Positions 49,485 through 58,118 are shown, numbered from the stretch's first letter. The stretch: 64,000 nucleotides of DNA from an uncultured Chlorobiaceae bacterium (GCA_903994455.1 CAJEXI010000004.1:62001-126000); one strand, 5' to 3'. Notes: generated from the sequence alone by a model not told the origin. Numbers and translations are program-made.

Positions 49485-50216
49485 ATGTCGGCAATTTATT
49501 TTATCAGTGACCTTCATTTAGGCCTTCAGGACGAAAAAAGCGAGCAGCTCAAGCTGGAAAAAATTGAACGACTTTTTGCCATCATCAAGGCAGAAGGTCG
49601 TTCGCTCTATATGCTTGGCGATATTCTTGATTACTGGATGGAGTTTCACCATGTCATTCCAAAGGGATTTACCAGATTCTTTTGTCTGTTGTCTGATCTG
49701 GTGCGCCACAATATTGAGGTTGTCTATCTTGCCGGGAACCATGACTTTTATCTTGGTCGCTACTTTGATGATGAACTCGGGATCAAAACGACCTATGGAA
49801 TGCATGAACTGCTTCTCGACGGTCGTAAATTTGTGATTGCCCATGGCGATGGTTTGGGGGAAGGTGATTTCGGTTACAAGCTCTTTGCCCGTTTTGTCAG
49901 GAACCGCTTCAACATTGCTCTTTTGTCGGGGATTCAGCCGGACTTGGCGATTGGTATTATGAAAGGTTTATCACAATTGAGTCGAGCGCATAAACCTGTC
50001 AACATTGTTTTTGAAACAGACCGCTTATTAAACTTTGCTGAATCATTGGCCTCTGAAAAAGAGTTTGATTATTTTGTTTGCGGTCATAATCATGTTAAAG
50101 GGGTAACTGAACTTTCCACCCGGTCCAGCAGGTATGTCAATCTTGGCACCTGGATTGATGGCAGTTCGCCCTATGGAGTGTTTAACAAAGGTATTTTACA
50201 GCTCATGGAGCTATAA
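49485..50216 (+). CDS. lpxH: UDP-2,3-diacylglucosamine diphosphatase-like metallophosphoesterase
   Basis: LpxH-type enzymes cleave UDP-2,3-diacylglucosamine in lipid A synthesis. The 243-aa protein has the calcineurin-like metal motifs FISDLHLG, LGDILDYW, AGNHDFYLG, AHGDGLG and CGHNHVKG in order. The family is broad, so the exact substrate is inferred. A GGGGGGAG ribosome binding site lies just before the ATG. Confidence 0.8.
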   Translation: MSAIYFISDLHLGLQDEKSEQLKLEKIERLFAIIKAEGRSLYMLGDILDYWMEFHHVIPKGFTRFFCLLSDLVRHNIEVVYLAGNHDFYLGRYFDDELGIKTTYGMHELLLDGRKFVIAHGDGLGEGDFGYKLFARFVRNRFNIALLSGIQPDLAIGIMKGLSQLSRAHKPVNIVFETDRLLNFAESLASEKEFDYFVCGHNHVKGVTELSTRSSRYVNLGTWIDGSSPYGVFNKGILQLMEL

Positions 50217-50246
50217 CGTCAATAATTATAAGAGAGAGTTGTTGTT

Positions 50247-51131
50247 ATGAGTAATGTAAACAAGGTACTGAAGCTCGGGTTGCCGAAAGGGAGTCTGCAG
50301 GATTCAACCATCGATCTTTTTGCGCAGGCAGGATTTCATTTTTCGGTTCAAAGCCGTTCCTATTTTCCCTCCATTGATGATGATGAGCTGGAAGCTATTT
50401 TGATCAGGGCACAGGAGATGGCCCATTATGTCGAGCTTGGTGCTTTTGATGTCGGGCTGACCGGCAAAGACTGGATTATTGAAACTGACGCTGACGTGGT
50501 CGAGGTTGCCGATCTGGTCTATTCAAAAGCCTCCATGCGGCCAGTACGGTGGGTGCTTTGCGTTCCTGAAAACTCTTCGGTCCAATCGGTGAAGGATCTT
50601 GAAGGGAAACATATTGCTACTGAAGTCGTCAATATTACCAGAAAATACCTTGCCAATAATGGTGTCAATGCATCGGTGGAATTCAGTTGGGGAGCCACTG
50701 AGGTCAAGCCGCCCGATCTGGCTGATGCCATTGTTGAGGTGACTGAAACCGGCTCTTCGCTCAGGGCAAACAAACTGAGGATAGTCGATACCATTCTTGA
50801 GTCAAACACGAAACTGATTGCCAACAAGGAGTCATGGAACGATCCGTGGAAGCGGGAAAAGATTGAGAGCATGGCCATGATGCTGCTCGGGGCCATCAAT
50901 GCCCAGGGAAAGGTTGGCCTGAAAATGAATGCGCCGAAAGCTTCGCTTGACAAAATTATCGCAATTATTCCAGCTTTGCGTCAGCCGACGGTGTCCAGTC
51001 TTGCCGAGGATCAGTGGGTGGCACTTGAGGTCATTGTCACTGAAAAAATTGTGCGTAAACTGATTCCTGAACTGAAAAGAGCTGGAGCTGAAGGTATTTT
51101 TGAGTACAATATCAATAAACTGATCGACTGA
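50247..51131 (+). CDS. hisG: ATP phosphoribosyltransferase, long form
   Basis: HisG catalyses the first step of histidine synthesis. The 294-aa protein is the long form, with the two-domain catalytic part ([36 protein letters not shown]; the PRPP-binding [17 protein letters not shown]) and a ~75-residue C-terminal ACT-like regulatory domain. It therefore needs no HisZ and should be feedback-inhibited by histidine. It is followed by an intrinsic terminator. Confidence 0.96.
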   Translation: MSNVNKVLKLGLPKGSLQDSTIDLFAQAGFHFSVQSRSYFPSIDDDELEAILIRAQEMAHYVELGAFDVGLTGKDWIIETDADVVEVADLVYSKASMRPVRWVLCVPENSSVQSVKDLEGKHIATEVVNITRKYLANNGVNASVEFSWGATEVKPPDLADAIVEVTETGSSLRANKLRIVDTILESNTKLIANKESWNDPWKREKIESMAMMLLGAINAQGKVGLKMNAPKASLDKIIAIIPALRQPTVSSLAEDQWVALEVIVTEKIVRKLIPELKRAGAEGIFEYNINKLID

Positions 51132-51160
51132 AAGAGTTTTCGATACTTGTGAATTATGCA

Positions 51161-51187
51161 GGCTGCTCGTAAGGGCGGCCTTTTTTT
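51161..51187 (+). terminator. Intrinsic terminator after hisG
   Basis: GGCTGC (51161-51166) and GCGGCC (51175-51180) form a stem with one internal T-G pair and an 8-nt loop, followed by seven T residues. It ends only 9 bp before the ATG of the next gene, an unusual position. Confidence 0.7.
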
Positions 51188-51196
51188 ATCGCCACT

Positions 51197-52336
51197 ATGT
51201 TGTTTTTTTATCAGATACTGGTCTTGCTTTCATTACTGTTTTTTTGGGGAATTGTGTTGAGCAACCTGCGTGACCTTCGCTACCTTCCAGCAAGCTTTTC
51301 ACCGGGTGAGCCCTTTGTTTCAGTTCTGGTGCCAGCCCGTAATGAAGCGCTGAACATTGAGCGATGTGTGCGTTCACTGTTGCAGCAGGACTACGGAGCT
51401 TATGAGATTATAGTGCTTGACGATGGTTCGACCGATGCAACTCCGGAGATATTGCGCTCTCTTGTTGGTGAGTCGGGCGGGCGCCTGCGCACTCTTGAGG
51501 GGGAACCGCTCCCTGAAGGGTGGCATGGCAAGTCCTGGGCCTGTTGTCAACTTGGGCGGATAGCCAAAGGTGAACTTCTGCTCTTTACTGATGCTGATAC
51601 CATACACCAGCCAGAGGCTCTTCGCCGCTCAGTCGGTGCTCTCAAGGATTCTGGAGCTGATATGCTCTCGCTGACCCCATACCAGGAACTCGGATCGTTT
51701 TGGGAAAAGCTTGTTGTGCCGATGGTCTATTTCATTCTTATGTGCTTTTTGCCTCTTCGCCTGGTCTGGACAAGCCGAAATCCTGCCTTTAGTTTTGCCA
51801 ATGGGCAGTTTATTCTCTTCCGCAAGCAGTTTTATGACAGCATCAACGGTCATGCTGCTGTAAAAGGGAATATTGTTGAAGATGTCTGGCTCTGCATGGC
51901 GGTTAAAAAAGCTGGTGGTACCGTTACCGCCTTTAACGGCACCGATGCGGTCAGTTGCAGAATGTATCGCAATGGCAAAGAGGTTTGGGACGGGTTTTCA
52001 AAAAATCTTTTTGCTGGTCTCGGGTACAAAACATCCGTTCTGTTTGCCATGATTGTCATGACGGCATTATGGTATATTGCTCCATATCTGTTTCTCGCCA
52101 GATCCTTGTTGACCACAGAGTTCAGCGTCCTGCTTTTTTGGCTTCCACTTTCACAGATCGCGGTTGTTCTGCTCAGCAGGCTCATGATTGCCGTTGCATT
52201 TCGTCAACCACTTTTGATCGTGCTTCTTCATGTTTTCTCCCAGATTGCGTTGCTTGCCATCGCTGTCAACTCTTTTTATAGTATAAAATTTGGCAAGGGC
52301 GCTTCGTGGAAAGGGAGAAACTACAATTTTTCCTGA
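51197..52336 (+). CDS. cruC: Family 2 glycosyltransferase, probable chlorobactene glucosyltransferase CruC
   Basis: CruC adds glucose to hydroxychlorobactene in green sulfur bacteria. The 379-aa protein has an N-terminal membrane helix. The GT2 domain has VSVLVPARNEALNIERCVRS, VLDDGSTDAT, LLFTDADTIHQP as the DxD motif, and EDVWLCMAVKKAGG. Three hydrophobic segments lie at the C-terminus. Sequence alone says GT2; CruC is inferred from the layout and the nearby bchK. No Shine-Dalgarno is visible, and a terminator hairpin abuts the start. Confidence 0.65.
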   Translation: MLFFYQILVLLSLLFFWGIVLSNLRDLRYLPASFSPGEPFVSVLVPARNEALNIERCVRSLLQQDYGAYEIIVLDDGSTDATPEILRSLVGESGGRLRTLEGEPLPEGWHGKSWACCQLGRIAKGELLLFTDADTIHQPEALRRSVGALKDSGADMLSLTPYQELGSFWEKLVVPMVYFILMCFLPLRLVWTSRNPAFSFANGQFILFRKQFYDSINGHAAVKGNIVEDVWLCMAVKKAGGTVTAFNGTDAVSCRMYRNGKEVWDGFSKNLFAGLGYKTSVLFAMIVMTALWYIAPYLFLARSLLTTEFSVLLFWLPLSQIAVVLLSRLMIAVAFRQPLLIVLLHVFSQIALLAIAVNSFYSIKFGKGASWKGRNYNFS

Positions 52337-52456
52337 TAGAGGAGAGAATTCGGGGAAGGTGATATTTTTTTTTAAATTGCACAATAATAATCAGCATCTC
52401 CAATCCGGCGATCTGTTGCAGGCCAAAGAGTATCAATTCAAACAAGAGTATTGCTT

Positions 52457-53407
52457 ATGGGTTTCTTATCGAACATATTCGGGAAAAAGGAAGTTGAACT
52501 CAAGCTTCCAAAGGTTATTGAGGATGTCAACCTGATAAAGACGATGGAAGGTCATCTTGACCGGGTGCTGGGTGTGAAATTCAGCTCCGATGGCAAAAAG
52601 CTTGTGAGTGGCAGTTTTGATGAATCGGTGATGCTGTGGGATGTAGAATCAGGCAGGAGCCTGCTGACCATGAAAGGTCATGATACCTGGGTCGAGTGCA
52701 TCGATTACAGTCGTGATGGCAAACGCCTTGCCAGCGGAAGCACCGACAGTACGGCAAGAATCTGGGATGCGGCTACCGGTCAGTGTCTGCACGTGTGTAA
52801 AGGTCATGATACTGCGGTGCGTATGGTGGCGTTCAGTCCCGACAGCAAAGTTATGGCAAGCTGTTCACGTGACACGACCATCCGGCTTTGGGATGTTGAA
52901 ACCGGTAAAGAGTTGTCAAGGATTCTCGGACATAAATCATATATTGAGTGCCTGGCCTACAGCCATGATGGCAAAAGGCTTGCAAGCTGCGGTGAAGAAC
53001 CCGTCATCAAGATATGGGATGTTGCTACGGGCAAGAATATTGCCAATTACAAGACAGAGGACAGACTCTCTCATGCATTGGCTTTCAGTCCTGACGACAA
53101 GCTTATTGCTTTTTGTGGCCGTGATGCTCTGGTCAAGATCCTTGATGCTGCAAGTGGAGAGATTATCAAGGTGCTTCAAGGTCATCAGGATGCGGTACGT
53201 AGCGTCTGTTTCACTCCTGACGGCACAAAAGTTGTCAGTGCTGCCAACGATGAATCGGTCAGGCTGTGGGACACACAATCGGGAAAAGAGCTCCATCTCT
53301 ATCGAGGACATGTGCTTGAAGTGCAGTCGGTAGATGTCTCGCCCGACGGCAAGATTATTGCCAGCGGAAGTGATGACCGGAAAATCAAGCTCTGGGGAAT
53401 CCGGTAG
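52457..53407 (+). CDS. WD40 repeat beta-propeller protein
   Basis: The 316-aa protein consists of a ~30-residue lead and seven WD40 repeats (GH...WD). The first six are exactly 42 residues each and the seventh ends at the C-terminus, predicting one seven-bladed propeller. Blade 5 is degenerate: GH is TE and WD is LD. There is no signal peptide or attached enzyme domain, so it is probably a cytoplasmic protein-binding scaffold. Partner unknown. ATG 52457 is chosen over TTG 52451. Confidence 0.9.
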   Translation: MGFLSNIFGKKEVELKLPKVIEDVNLIKTMEGHLDRVLGVKFSSDGKKLVSGSFDESVMLWDVESGRSLLTMKGHDTWVECIDYSRDGKRLASGSTDSTARIWDAATGQCLHVCKGHDTAVRMVAFSPDSKVMASCSRDTTIRLWDVETGKELSRILGHKSYIECLAYSHDGKRLASCGEEPVIKIWDVATGKNIANYKTEDRLSHALAFSPDDKLIAFCGRDALVKILDAASGEIIKVLQGHQDAVRSVCFTPDGTKVVSAANDESVRLWDTQSGKELHLYRGHVLEVQSVDVSPDGKIIASGSDDRKIKLWGIR

Positions 53408-53630
53408 GGGGGTATCGCTGCTGTTATGGGATAAGGAAAATTTTCGGAAGAGTTTTCTGCTTTTTTTTGTCAATGGTAAAAAAGTAGCGTAAACTTCAGA
53501 ACTTCCTTTTTGAATTAGCTTAAAGTGAGTAAATTAACTCGGCGAGGGATAAATTCGTTTTTGAGCGCTTCATGTCGAGGTTGCTCATTGTAACGCCAAG
53601 TTTAACTGGCAAAAATAAAAAGAGGTAGAT

Positions 53631-53840
53631 ATGGGTACTCAGGTTGAAGGAACTGTCAAATGGTTCAACGAAGAAAAGGGTTACGGTTTTATTGAGCAGA
53701 AAGGCGGAAAGGATGTTTTTGTGCATCACAGTGCTATCAATGGCACCGGGCGCAAAACGCTTGTTGAAGGCCAGAAAGTTATGATGGAAGTAACTCAGGG
53801 AGCAAAAGGCCTTCAGGCTGAAGATGTAACTCCTCTTTAA
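53631..53840 (+). CDS. Cold-shock domain protein
   Basis: The 69-aa CspA-type OB-fold protein binds single-stranded RNA and DNA. It has RNP1 KGYGFIEQ and RNP2 VFVHHSAI, with [11 protein letters not shown] at the start. AAAGAGGT lies before the ATG. The ~220-bp upstream gap leaves room for the long 5' leader usual for cold-shock genes, but no cold box was identified. A strong terminator follows. Confidence 0.95.
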   Translation: MGTQVEGTVKWFNEEKGYGFIEQKGGKDVFVHHSAINGTGRKTLVEGQKVMMEVTQGAKGLQAEDVTPL

Positions 53841-53891
53841 CTTAGTTTCGTTTTGTCAGGGTAACTGGCGGGCGTTGATTATGACACCAAC

Positions 53892-53927
53892 AAACAGAGG
53901 GCGCATCACCATGCGCCTTTTGTTTTT
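53892..53927 (+). terminator. Intrinsic terminator after the cold-shock gene
   Basis: GGCGCAT (53900-53906) and ATGCGCC (53911-53917) form a perfect 7-bp stem with a CACC loop. It is extended by partial pairing of AAACA with TTGTTT, and followed by a T-rich run to 53927. Confidence 0.85.
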
Positions 53928-53948
53928 CTAACCCGGATCTTGAGAGTA

Positions 53949-54683
53949 ATGGCTGATGAACCAGGCCTGATTCCAGGCATTTACATCTATTGCGATCGCT
54001 GGTGCGAGCGTTGTGCATTCACTTCACGTTGTCTTCAGTTCCGCATTGAAACTGAAGAGATGGAAAGCAGTAATGCGTTACTGAATTTTGATGCATTAAA
54101 CCTGAAATTCTGGCAGGAGATGGGTGATGCGCTTGTGCGGGCTATGCGTCTTATCCGGGAAATTGCAGCCAGAGAGGGTCTCAACCCTGACGACCTGTTG
54201 AAGGAGACCGTTTTTTCCGAACCGCCCGAAAGCCTCCAGCGTGATGCCCGTGAACACCCCTGCGCGAATGCGGCCCTTCTCTATGCTGGCATGGTTAACG
54301 AATGGTTTGCTGCTGTCGACGAGCTTCCCGACATGGAGGAGTCGTTGTTGACTCACCCTCCCCCCATCCTTGATGAACCGATACAGGTGATCAGGCACTA
54401 CCAATATTTTATTTATCCAAAAATTGTTCGGGCGATTGAAGGTCGTCTCAGGAACAAGGAGACTTCGGGCACTGAAATGGAGGATGATGTTTGCGGTACG
54501 GCTAAAGTTGCCTTGATTGCCATTGATCGCACCCTTGCCGCATGGAGTGTGCTTTACCCGGAGTATCCCTCCAAAGAGGACAGCACGCTTGCAATTCTGC
54601 TTCATCTCGATCGGCTGCGTCGTTCAGTGGAAGTTGTTTTTCCTGCCGCACGAGCATTTATTCGTCCGGGATTCGATGGATAA
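53949..54683 (+). CDS. Unknown protein with N-terminal Cys cluster
   Basis: The 244-aa product matches no family I recognise. Near the N-terminus it has CDRWCERCAFTSRC, a Cx3Cx2Cx6C arrangement that could bind zinc or an Fe-S cluster. The rest is acidic and predicted mostly helical, with no membrane segment. ATG 53949 is preferred over a TTG 9 bp upstream. It starts 22 bp after the cold-shock terminator and is followed by a DUF4438 gene in the same direction. Confidence 0.65.
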   Translation: MADEPGLIPGIYIYCDRWCERCAFTSRCLQFRIETEEMESSNALLNFDALNLKFWQEMGDALVRAMRLIREIAAREGLNPDDLLKETVFSEPPESLQRDAREHPCANAALLYAGMVNEWFAAVDELPDMEESLLTHPPPILDEPIQVIRHYQYFIYPKIVRAIEGRLRNKETSGTEMEDDVCGTAKVALIAIDRTLAAWSVLYPEYPSKEDSTLAILLHLDRLRRSVEVVFPAARAFIRPGFDG

Positions 54684-54727
54684 TAGACGAGACATCATTT
54701 ACAGATTAAAATAATTACGAGGAAGTC

Positions 54728-55624
54728 ATGCTGAAGACAAACGAACAAAAACTTGTAGAATTTCTGCTGCAATGCCACCCTGGCCAGCCAAAAACAAGAG
54801 GGACCTGGGAGGTTGACCATCAGGGCACACCCTTTCTTCTTCCCGCAATCGGTGGAATTACCCTGAATGTTCAGGTTGGTGATCCGGCATTTGGCTGGGC
54901 GGGCGACCATATTGAGCCAGGAGTCAGTTGCACTGCCGATACCATGAAACCCTTTGAACATCCAAATGTTGGCCTGCAGATCTTTTCCTGCGCCGGCAAC
55001 ACCGCGACTGTTGCCACCGGCGAGGCCAAAGGGGCTGAAGGTCGAGTTCTGGGGCACCATGGTGGCTCAGAGCATGTGATTGTCGATTTTCCCCGAGACA
55101 TCAAGGAGAAGCTGCTTTACAGCGATACCATCATCATTCGAGGGAAAGGTCAGGGGCTGAAACTTTCCGATTATCCCGATATTGCCCTGTTCAATCTTGA
55201 TCCGGCCCTGCTCCATGCCATGAAGATCCGGGAAGTTGAGGGAGGTGTGCTCGAAGTGCCGGTTACCACCATCGTCCCGGCAGTCTGCATGGGTTCCGGT
55301 ATTGGTTCGGCCCATGTCGCCAAAGGGGATTACGATATTATGACCAGCGATGCCGACACGGTTCGGGAGAACGGGATTGACAAAATACGTCTTGGAGACT
55401 TTGTCGCCCTGCTTGACCACGACAACCGCTATGGCAGAGCGTATCGCAAAGGAGCCATTTCCATTGGTATTGTTATCCACAGCGACTGCCTTGAGGCCGG
55501 TCATGGGCCTGGCGTGACGACGCTGCTGACTTGTGCCTCTCCGCTCATCCGGCCGGTTATTGATCCGGCGGCCAACATTGCGGATCTGCTGGGGATTGGC
55601 ACGATGTTGACCGCTAATCAGTGA
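54728..55624 (+). CDS. DUF4438 family protein
   Basis: The 298-aa soluble protein resembles the DUF4438 family, known from structural genomics but without an assigned activity. Visible conserved-looking stretches include [41 protein letters not shown] and [19 protein letters not shown]. No signal peptide is present. GAGGAAGT precedes the ATG. Function is not inferred. Confidence 0.7.
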   Translation: MLKTNEQKLVEFLLQCHPGQPKTRGTWEVDHQGTPFLLPAIGGITLNVQVGDPAFGWAGDHIEPGVSCTADTMKPFEHPNVGLQIFSCAGNTATVATGEAKGAEGRVLGHHGGSEHVIVDFPRDIKEKLLYSDTIIIRGKGQGLKLSDYPDIALFNLDPALLHAMKIREVEGGVLEVPVTTIVPAVCMGSGIGSAHVAKGDYDIMTSDADTVRENGIDKIRLGDFVALLDHDNRYGRAYRKGAISIGIVIHSDCLEAGHGPGVTTLLTCASPLIRPVIDPAANIADLLGIGTMLTANQ

Positions 55625-55639
55625 GAAAAATTCTGGTTA

Positions 55640-55702
55640 TGGCCAGTTATAATATTTATATCTGGCCAAAACAGCGATTTTTTGTTAACTTTGGCCAGAT
55701 AT
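55640..55702. promoter_or_regulatory. TGGCCA dyad cluster upstream of the ATPase gene (element A)
   Basis: Three TGGCCA palindromes occur at 55640, 55663 and 55692. The last two sit in a perfect inverted repeat, ATATCTGGCCA (55658-55668) and TGGCCAGATAT (55692-55702), separated by 23 bp. The first and second form another near-perfect inverted pair (one mismatch in 12) with a 5-bp gap. The element ends 31 bp before the ATPase ATG, so it is well placed as an operator. Confidence 0.6.
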
Positions 55703-55733
55703 AGAACAGGAATGGTTGTGACTGTCATGCATC

Positions 55734-57194
55734 ATGAGCAAAAACAACATATCAGGCCGGAGGGATGAGATCAGGATACTGGAGCGTGTTTTAACCTCTT
55801 CCGATCCTGAATTTATAGCGGTTTATGGCCGTCGGCGGGTGGGGAAAACCTGGCTGGTCAGGGAGTTCTTTGGTGATTTGGTCAGCTTTGAGATAACGGG
55901 GATGCACCATGTGACCCTGCAAGATCAACTCGCCAATTTTGCCCAATCGTTGGGCAAGGCGGCGGGAATGACGCTCCAGCCCCAGCGGCCATCTTCCTGG
56001 GCCGAAGCGTTTGGCCAACTGGAGCAAATGCTTGAATCATCTCTCGCAAAAGAACAGGGCAGGAAACAGGTTGTTTTTCTGGATGAATTGCCCTGGCTGA
56101 ATACCCCCCGTTCAAAATTTCTGTCGGCTCTTGAACATTTCTGGAACAGTTACGGTTCACGCAAAAAGAACCTTGTTCTTGTCGTGTGCGGTTCAGCAGC
56201 TTCATGGATGTTGCAGAACATTGTTCGGGCAAAGGGAGGGTTTCATAACCGCCTCACCCGGCAAATCCGTCTTTTGCCGTTTACGCTTGCCGAAACAGAG
56301 GAGTTTCTGCTGCATCGGCAAGTCAGCCTCACCCGATATCAAATTGTCGAACTGTTTATGGTCATGGGAGGTGTTCCCTTCTACCTTATGCAGGCAGAAC
56401 CCGGTTTGTCAGCGCATCAAATCATTGACAAGGTCTGTTTTTCTGCCACAGGTCTCCTTCGAACCGAGTATGAAAAGCTCTATGCATCTCTTTTTGAGGA
56501 GAGCGACCTTCATCTGAAAATTGTTGCACTGCTGGCAAAAAAACGCACAGGTCTTGGCAGAAACGAGATCGCGAGTGCAGCAAAACTCACGACAGGAGGA
56601 GGGCTTACCAGAGTTCTTGACGAGCTGGAGGAATCAGGATTCATTGAGTCACGCACTCCTTATGGCAAAAAAGTCAATGATCTGCTCTACCGGCTTGTCG
56701 ATGAGTTTACGCTCTTCTACTTTTCATGGATAAAACCTCTCGGGAAGAAAATACCCGATCAGGGATACTGGATGTTGCGTCAAAACAGTCCGTCGCGAAA
56801 AGCATGGTCAGGTTTTGCGTTTGAAACCCTTTGTATCAAACATGTTCGACAATTGAAAGCTGCGCTGGGTATTGCCATGGTTGAAACGTCAGATGCCCCA
56901 TGGCGTTATCAGGCTGACAAAGATTCTGCGCATCCCGATGGAGCGCAGATAGAGTTGCTGATCGACCGCAGCGATGCCACTATAAACCTCTGTGAGATCA
57001 AGTTCTCCCAGGGCGAGTTTACCGTGGACGCATCTTATGCCAAAGAGCTGCGCCGAAAAATTGATGTTTTTCGTCAGGTGACCAAAACTCGAAAAAACAT
57101 TTTTTTGACCATGATCACGACCTATGGTGTTACCGACAATATCTGGCGCAAGGATGTTGTGACGAATGTTCTGACGCTGGATACGCTGTTCTGA
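55734..57194 (+). CDS. AAA family ATPase with DUF234/PD-(D/E)XK-like C-terminus
   Basis: The 486-aa protein belongs to the archaeal-type ATPase group (COG1672-like). It has Walker A YGRRRVGKTWLVREF near residue 30, Walker B VVFLDELPWLN and the sensor-like LVVCGSAASWM. A winged-helix stretch follows (residues ~265-310, GLGRNEIASAAKLTTGGGL). The C-terminal region has IELLIDR...INLCEIKFS, an apparent D-ExK nuclease core around residues 409-423. Physiological role of such proteins is unknown; they are often mobile accessory genes. Confidence 0.8.
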   Translation: MSKNNISGRRDEIRILERVLTSSDPEFIAVYGRRRVGKTWLVREFFGDLVSFEITGMHHVTLQDQLANFAQSLGKAAGMTLQPQRPSSWAEAFGQLEQMLESSLAKEQGRKQVVFLDELPWLNTPRSKFLSALEHFWNSYGSRKKNLVLVVCGSAASWMLQNIVRAKGGFHNRLTRQIRLLPFTLAETEEFLLHRQVSLTRYQIVELFMVMGGVPFYLMQAEPGLSAHQIIDKVCFSATGLLRTEYEKLYASLFEESDLHLKIVALLAKKRTGLGRNEIASAAKLTTGGGLTRVLDELEESGFIESRTPYGKKVNDLLYRLVDEFTLFYFSWIKPLGKKIPDQGYWMLRQNSPSRKAWSGFAFETLCIKHVRQLKAALGIAMVETSDAPWRYQADKDSAHPDGAQIELLIDRSDATINLCEIKFSQGEFTVDASYAKELRRKIDVFRQVTKTRKNIFLTMITTYGVTDNIWRKDVVTNVLTLDTLF

Positions 57195-57201
57195 TAATAT
57201 G

Positions 57202-57243
57202 TTTATCTGGATAGAAATAAAAAAGCTATTTTATCCGGATAAA
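57202..57243. promoter_or_regulatory. Paired dyad upstream of the DUF2239 gene (element C)
   Basis: TTTATCTGGATA (57202-57213) and TATCCGGATAAA (57232-57243) form an inverted pair with one mismatch. Each contains its own palindromic core (ATCTGGAT, ATCCGGAT), with cores 28 bp apart. It ends 35 bp before the next ATG. The layout resembles elements A and B. Confidence 0.5.
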
Positions 57244-57278
57244 ATTTGTTTATGAACCAACAAGGGGGATGAAAGGCG

Positions 57279-57878
57279 ATGACCGGTCAGGCGAGAGAAT
57301 TATGCACAGCGTTCGAAGGCAGTCGTGCTCTTGCATCAGGCGAGCTGGCGCAAGTTGCAGGTAAGGTGAAGGAGATGATTGATCGGGGCGAGGCTCTCTC
57401 GGCGCTGATTTTTGACGATTTCACCAGTGAGCTGATTGAGGTGGATTTTCGGGGCACGATGGAGGATGTTCTGCTTGGCCTGAAGAAACCTGTAGCAGCA
57501 GAGGAGCCTGCGCTTCATCGGGGGCCGGGTCGTCCGAAGCTTGGCGTTGTTCCCCGTGAGGTGACCTTGTTGCCTCGTCACTGGGAGTGGCTCAACACCC
57601 AGCCAGGAGGCGCTTCGGTAGCTCTGCGCAAGCTTGTTGAGGAGGCGCGGCGGGTGAACAGCGAGCGCGATCTCTTGCGCTCTTCACAGGCTTCGCTTTA
57701 CCGCTTTATGTCAGCAATGGCAGGCGACTTGCCCGGATTTGAGGAGGCATCGAGGGCGCTCTTTGCAGGAGATTCAGAGAAGTTCAACCAGCACATTGCT
57801 TCATGGCCGGTTGATATCCTGAGTCATGTTCAAAAACTTTCCTACAATGCTTTTCGCAGCAAAGGAACAGAAGGGTAG
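57279..57878 (+). CDS. DUF2239 family protein
   Basis: The 199-aa protein matches DUF2239, a family without assigned function. The diagnostic block GRPKLGVVPREVTLLPRHWE and WLNTQPGGASVALRKLVEEA is in the middle, and a helical C-terminal part ends near residue 195. AAGGGGG lies upstream of the ATG. It lies between an AAA ATPase gene and a decayed gene fragment. Confidence 0.8.
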   Translation: MTGQARELCTAFEGSRALASGELAQVAGKVKEMIDRGEALSALIFDDFTSELIEVDFRGTMEDVLLGLKKPVAAEEPALHRGPGRPKLGVVPREVTLLPRHWEWLNTQPGGASVALRKLVEEARRVNSERDLLRSSQASLYRFMSAMAGDLPGFEEASRALFAGDSEKFNQHIASWPVDILSHVQKLSYNAFRSKGTEG

Positions 57879-57902
57879 CATTGCTGTACCTGGTATACCA
57901 AT

Positions 57903-58049
57903 CATAATGATGCCTTTAGAAAGCATCTGCTGCCAATTATTGAGAACGGATTGATTGCCAGAACCCCGCCGGAGAAGCCTGCCAGCAGTAAACAGCGCTC
58001 TCTTGTCACAGAAAAAGGAAAAGCGCTTCTGGCTAATCTTGTCAGGTGA
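57903..58049 (+). pseudogene. 3' fragment of a winged-helix (ATP-binding/AlbA-type) gene
   Basis: This unlabelled stretch reads in one frame as NDAFRKHLLPIIENGLIART, then PPEKPASSKQRSLVTEKGKA, LLANLVR and TGA. It resembles the C-terminal winged helix found at the end of many Schlafen/AlbA-type ATP-binding proteins. There is no start codon or ribosome binding site, and a stop (the DUF2239 TAG) closes the frame upstream. It is taken as the remnant of a deleted gene; the neighbouring intact AlbA-type gene does not end this way. Confidence 0.55.
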
Positions 58050-58073
58050 GTGTGCTGTTTGTTCTAAAATTCC

Positions 58074-58118
58074 ATAATTGGCCAAAACTGCACGTTTTCT
58101 CTTTTTTTGGCCAATTAT
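58074..58118. promoter_or_regulatory. TGGCCA dyad (element B)
   Basis: ATAATTGGCCA (58074-58084) and TGGCCAATTAT (58108-58118) form a perfect 11-bp inverted repeat with a 23-bp spacer, exactly the geometry of element A. The arms differ from A outside the TGGCCA core in a way that keeps both arms complementary. The spacers share AAAC-GC and the T-run. Confidence 0.6.
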
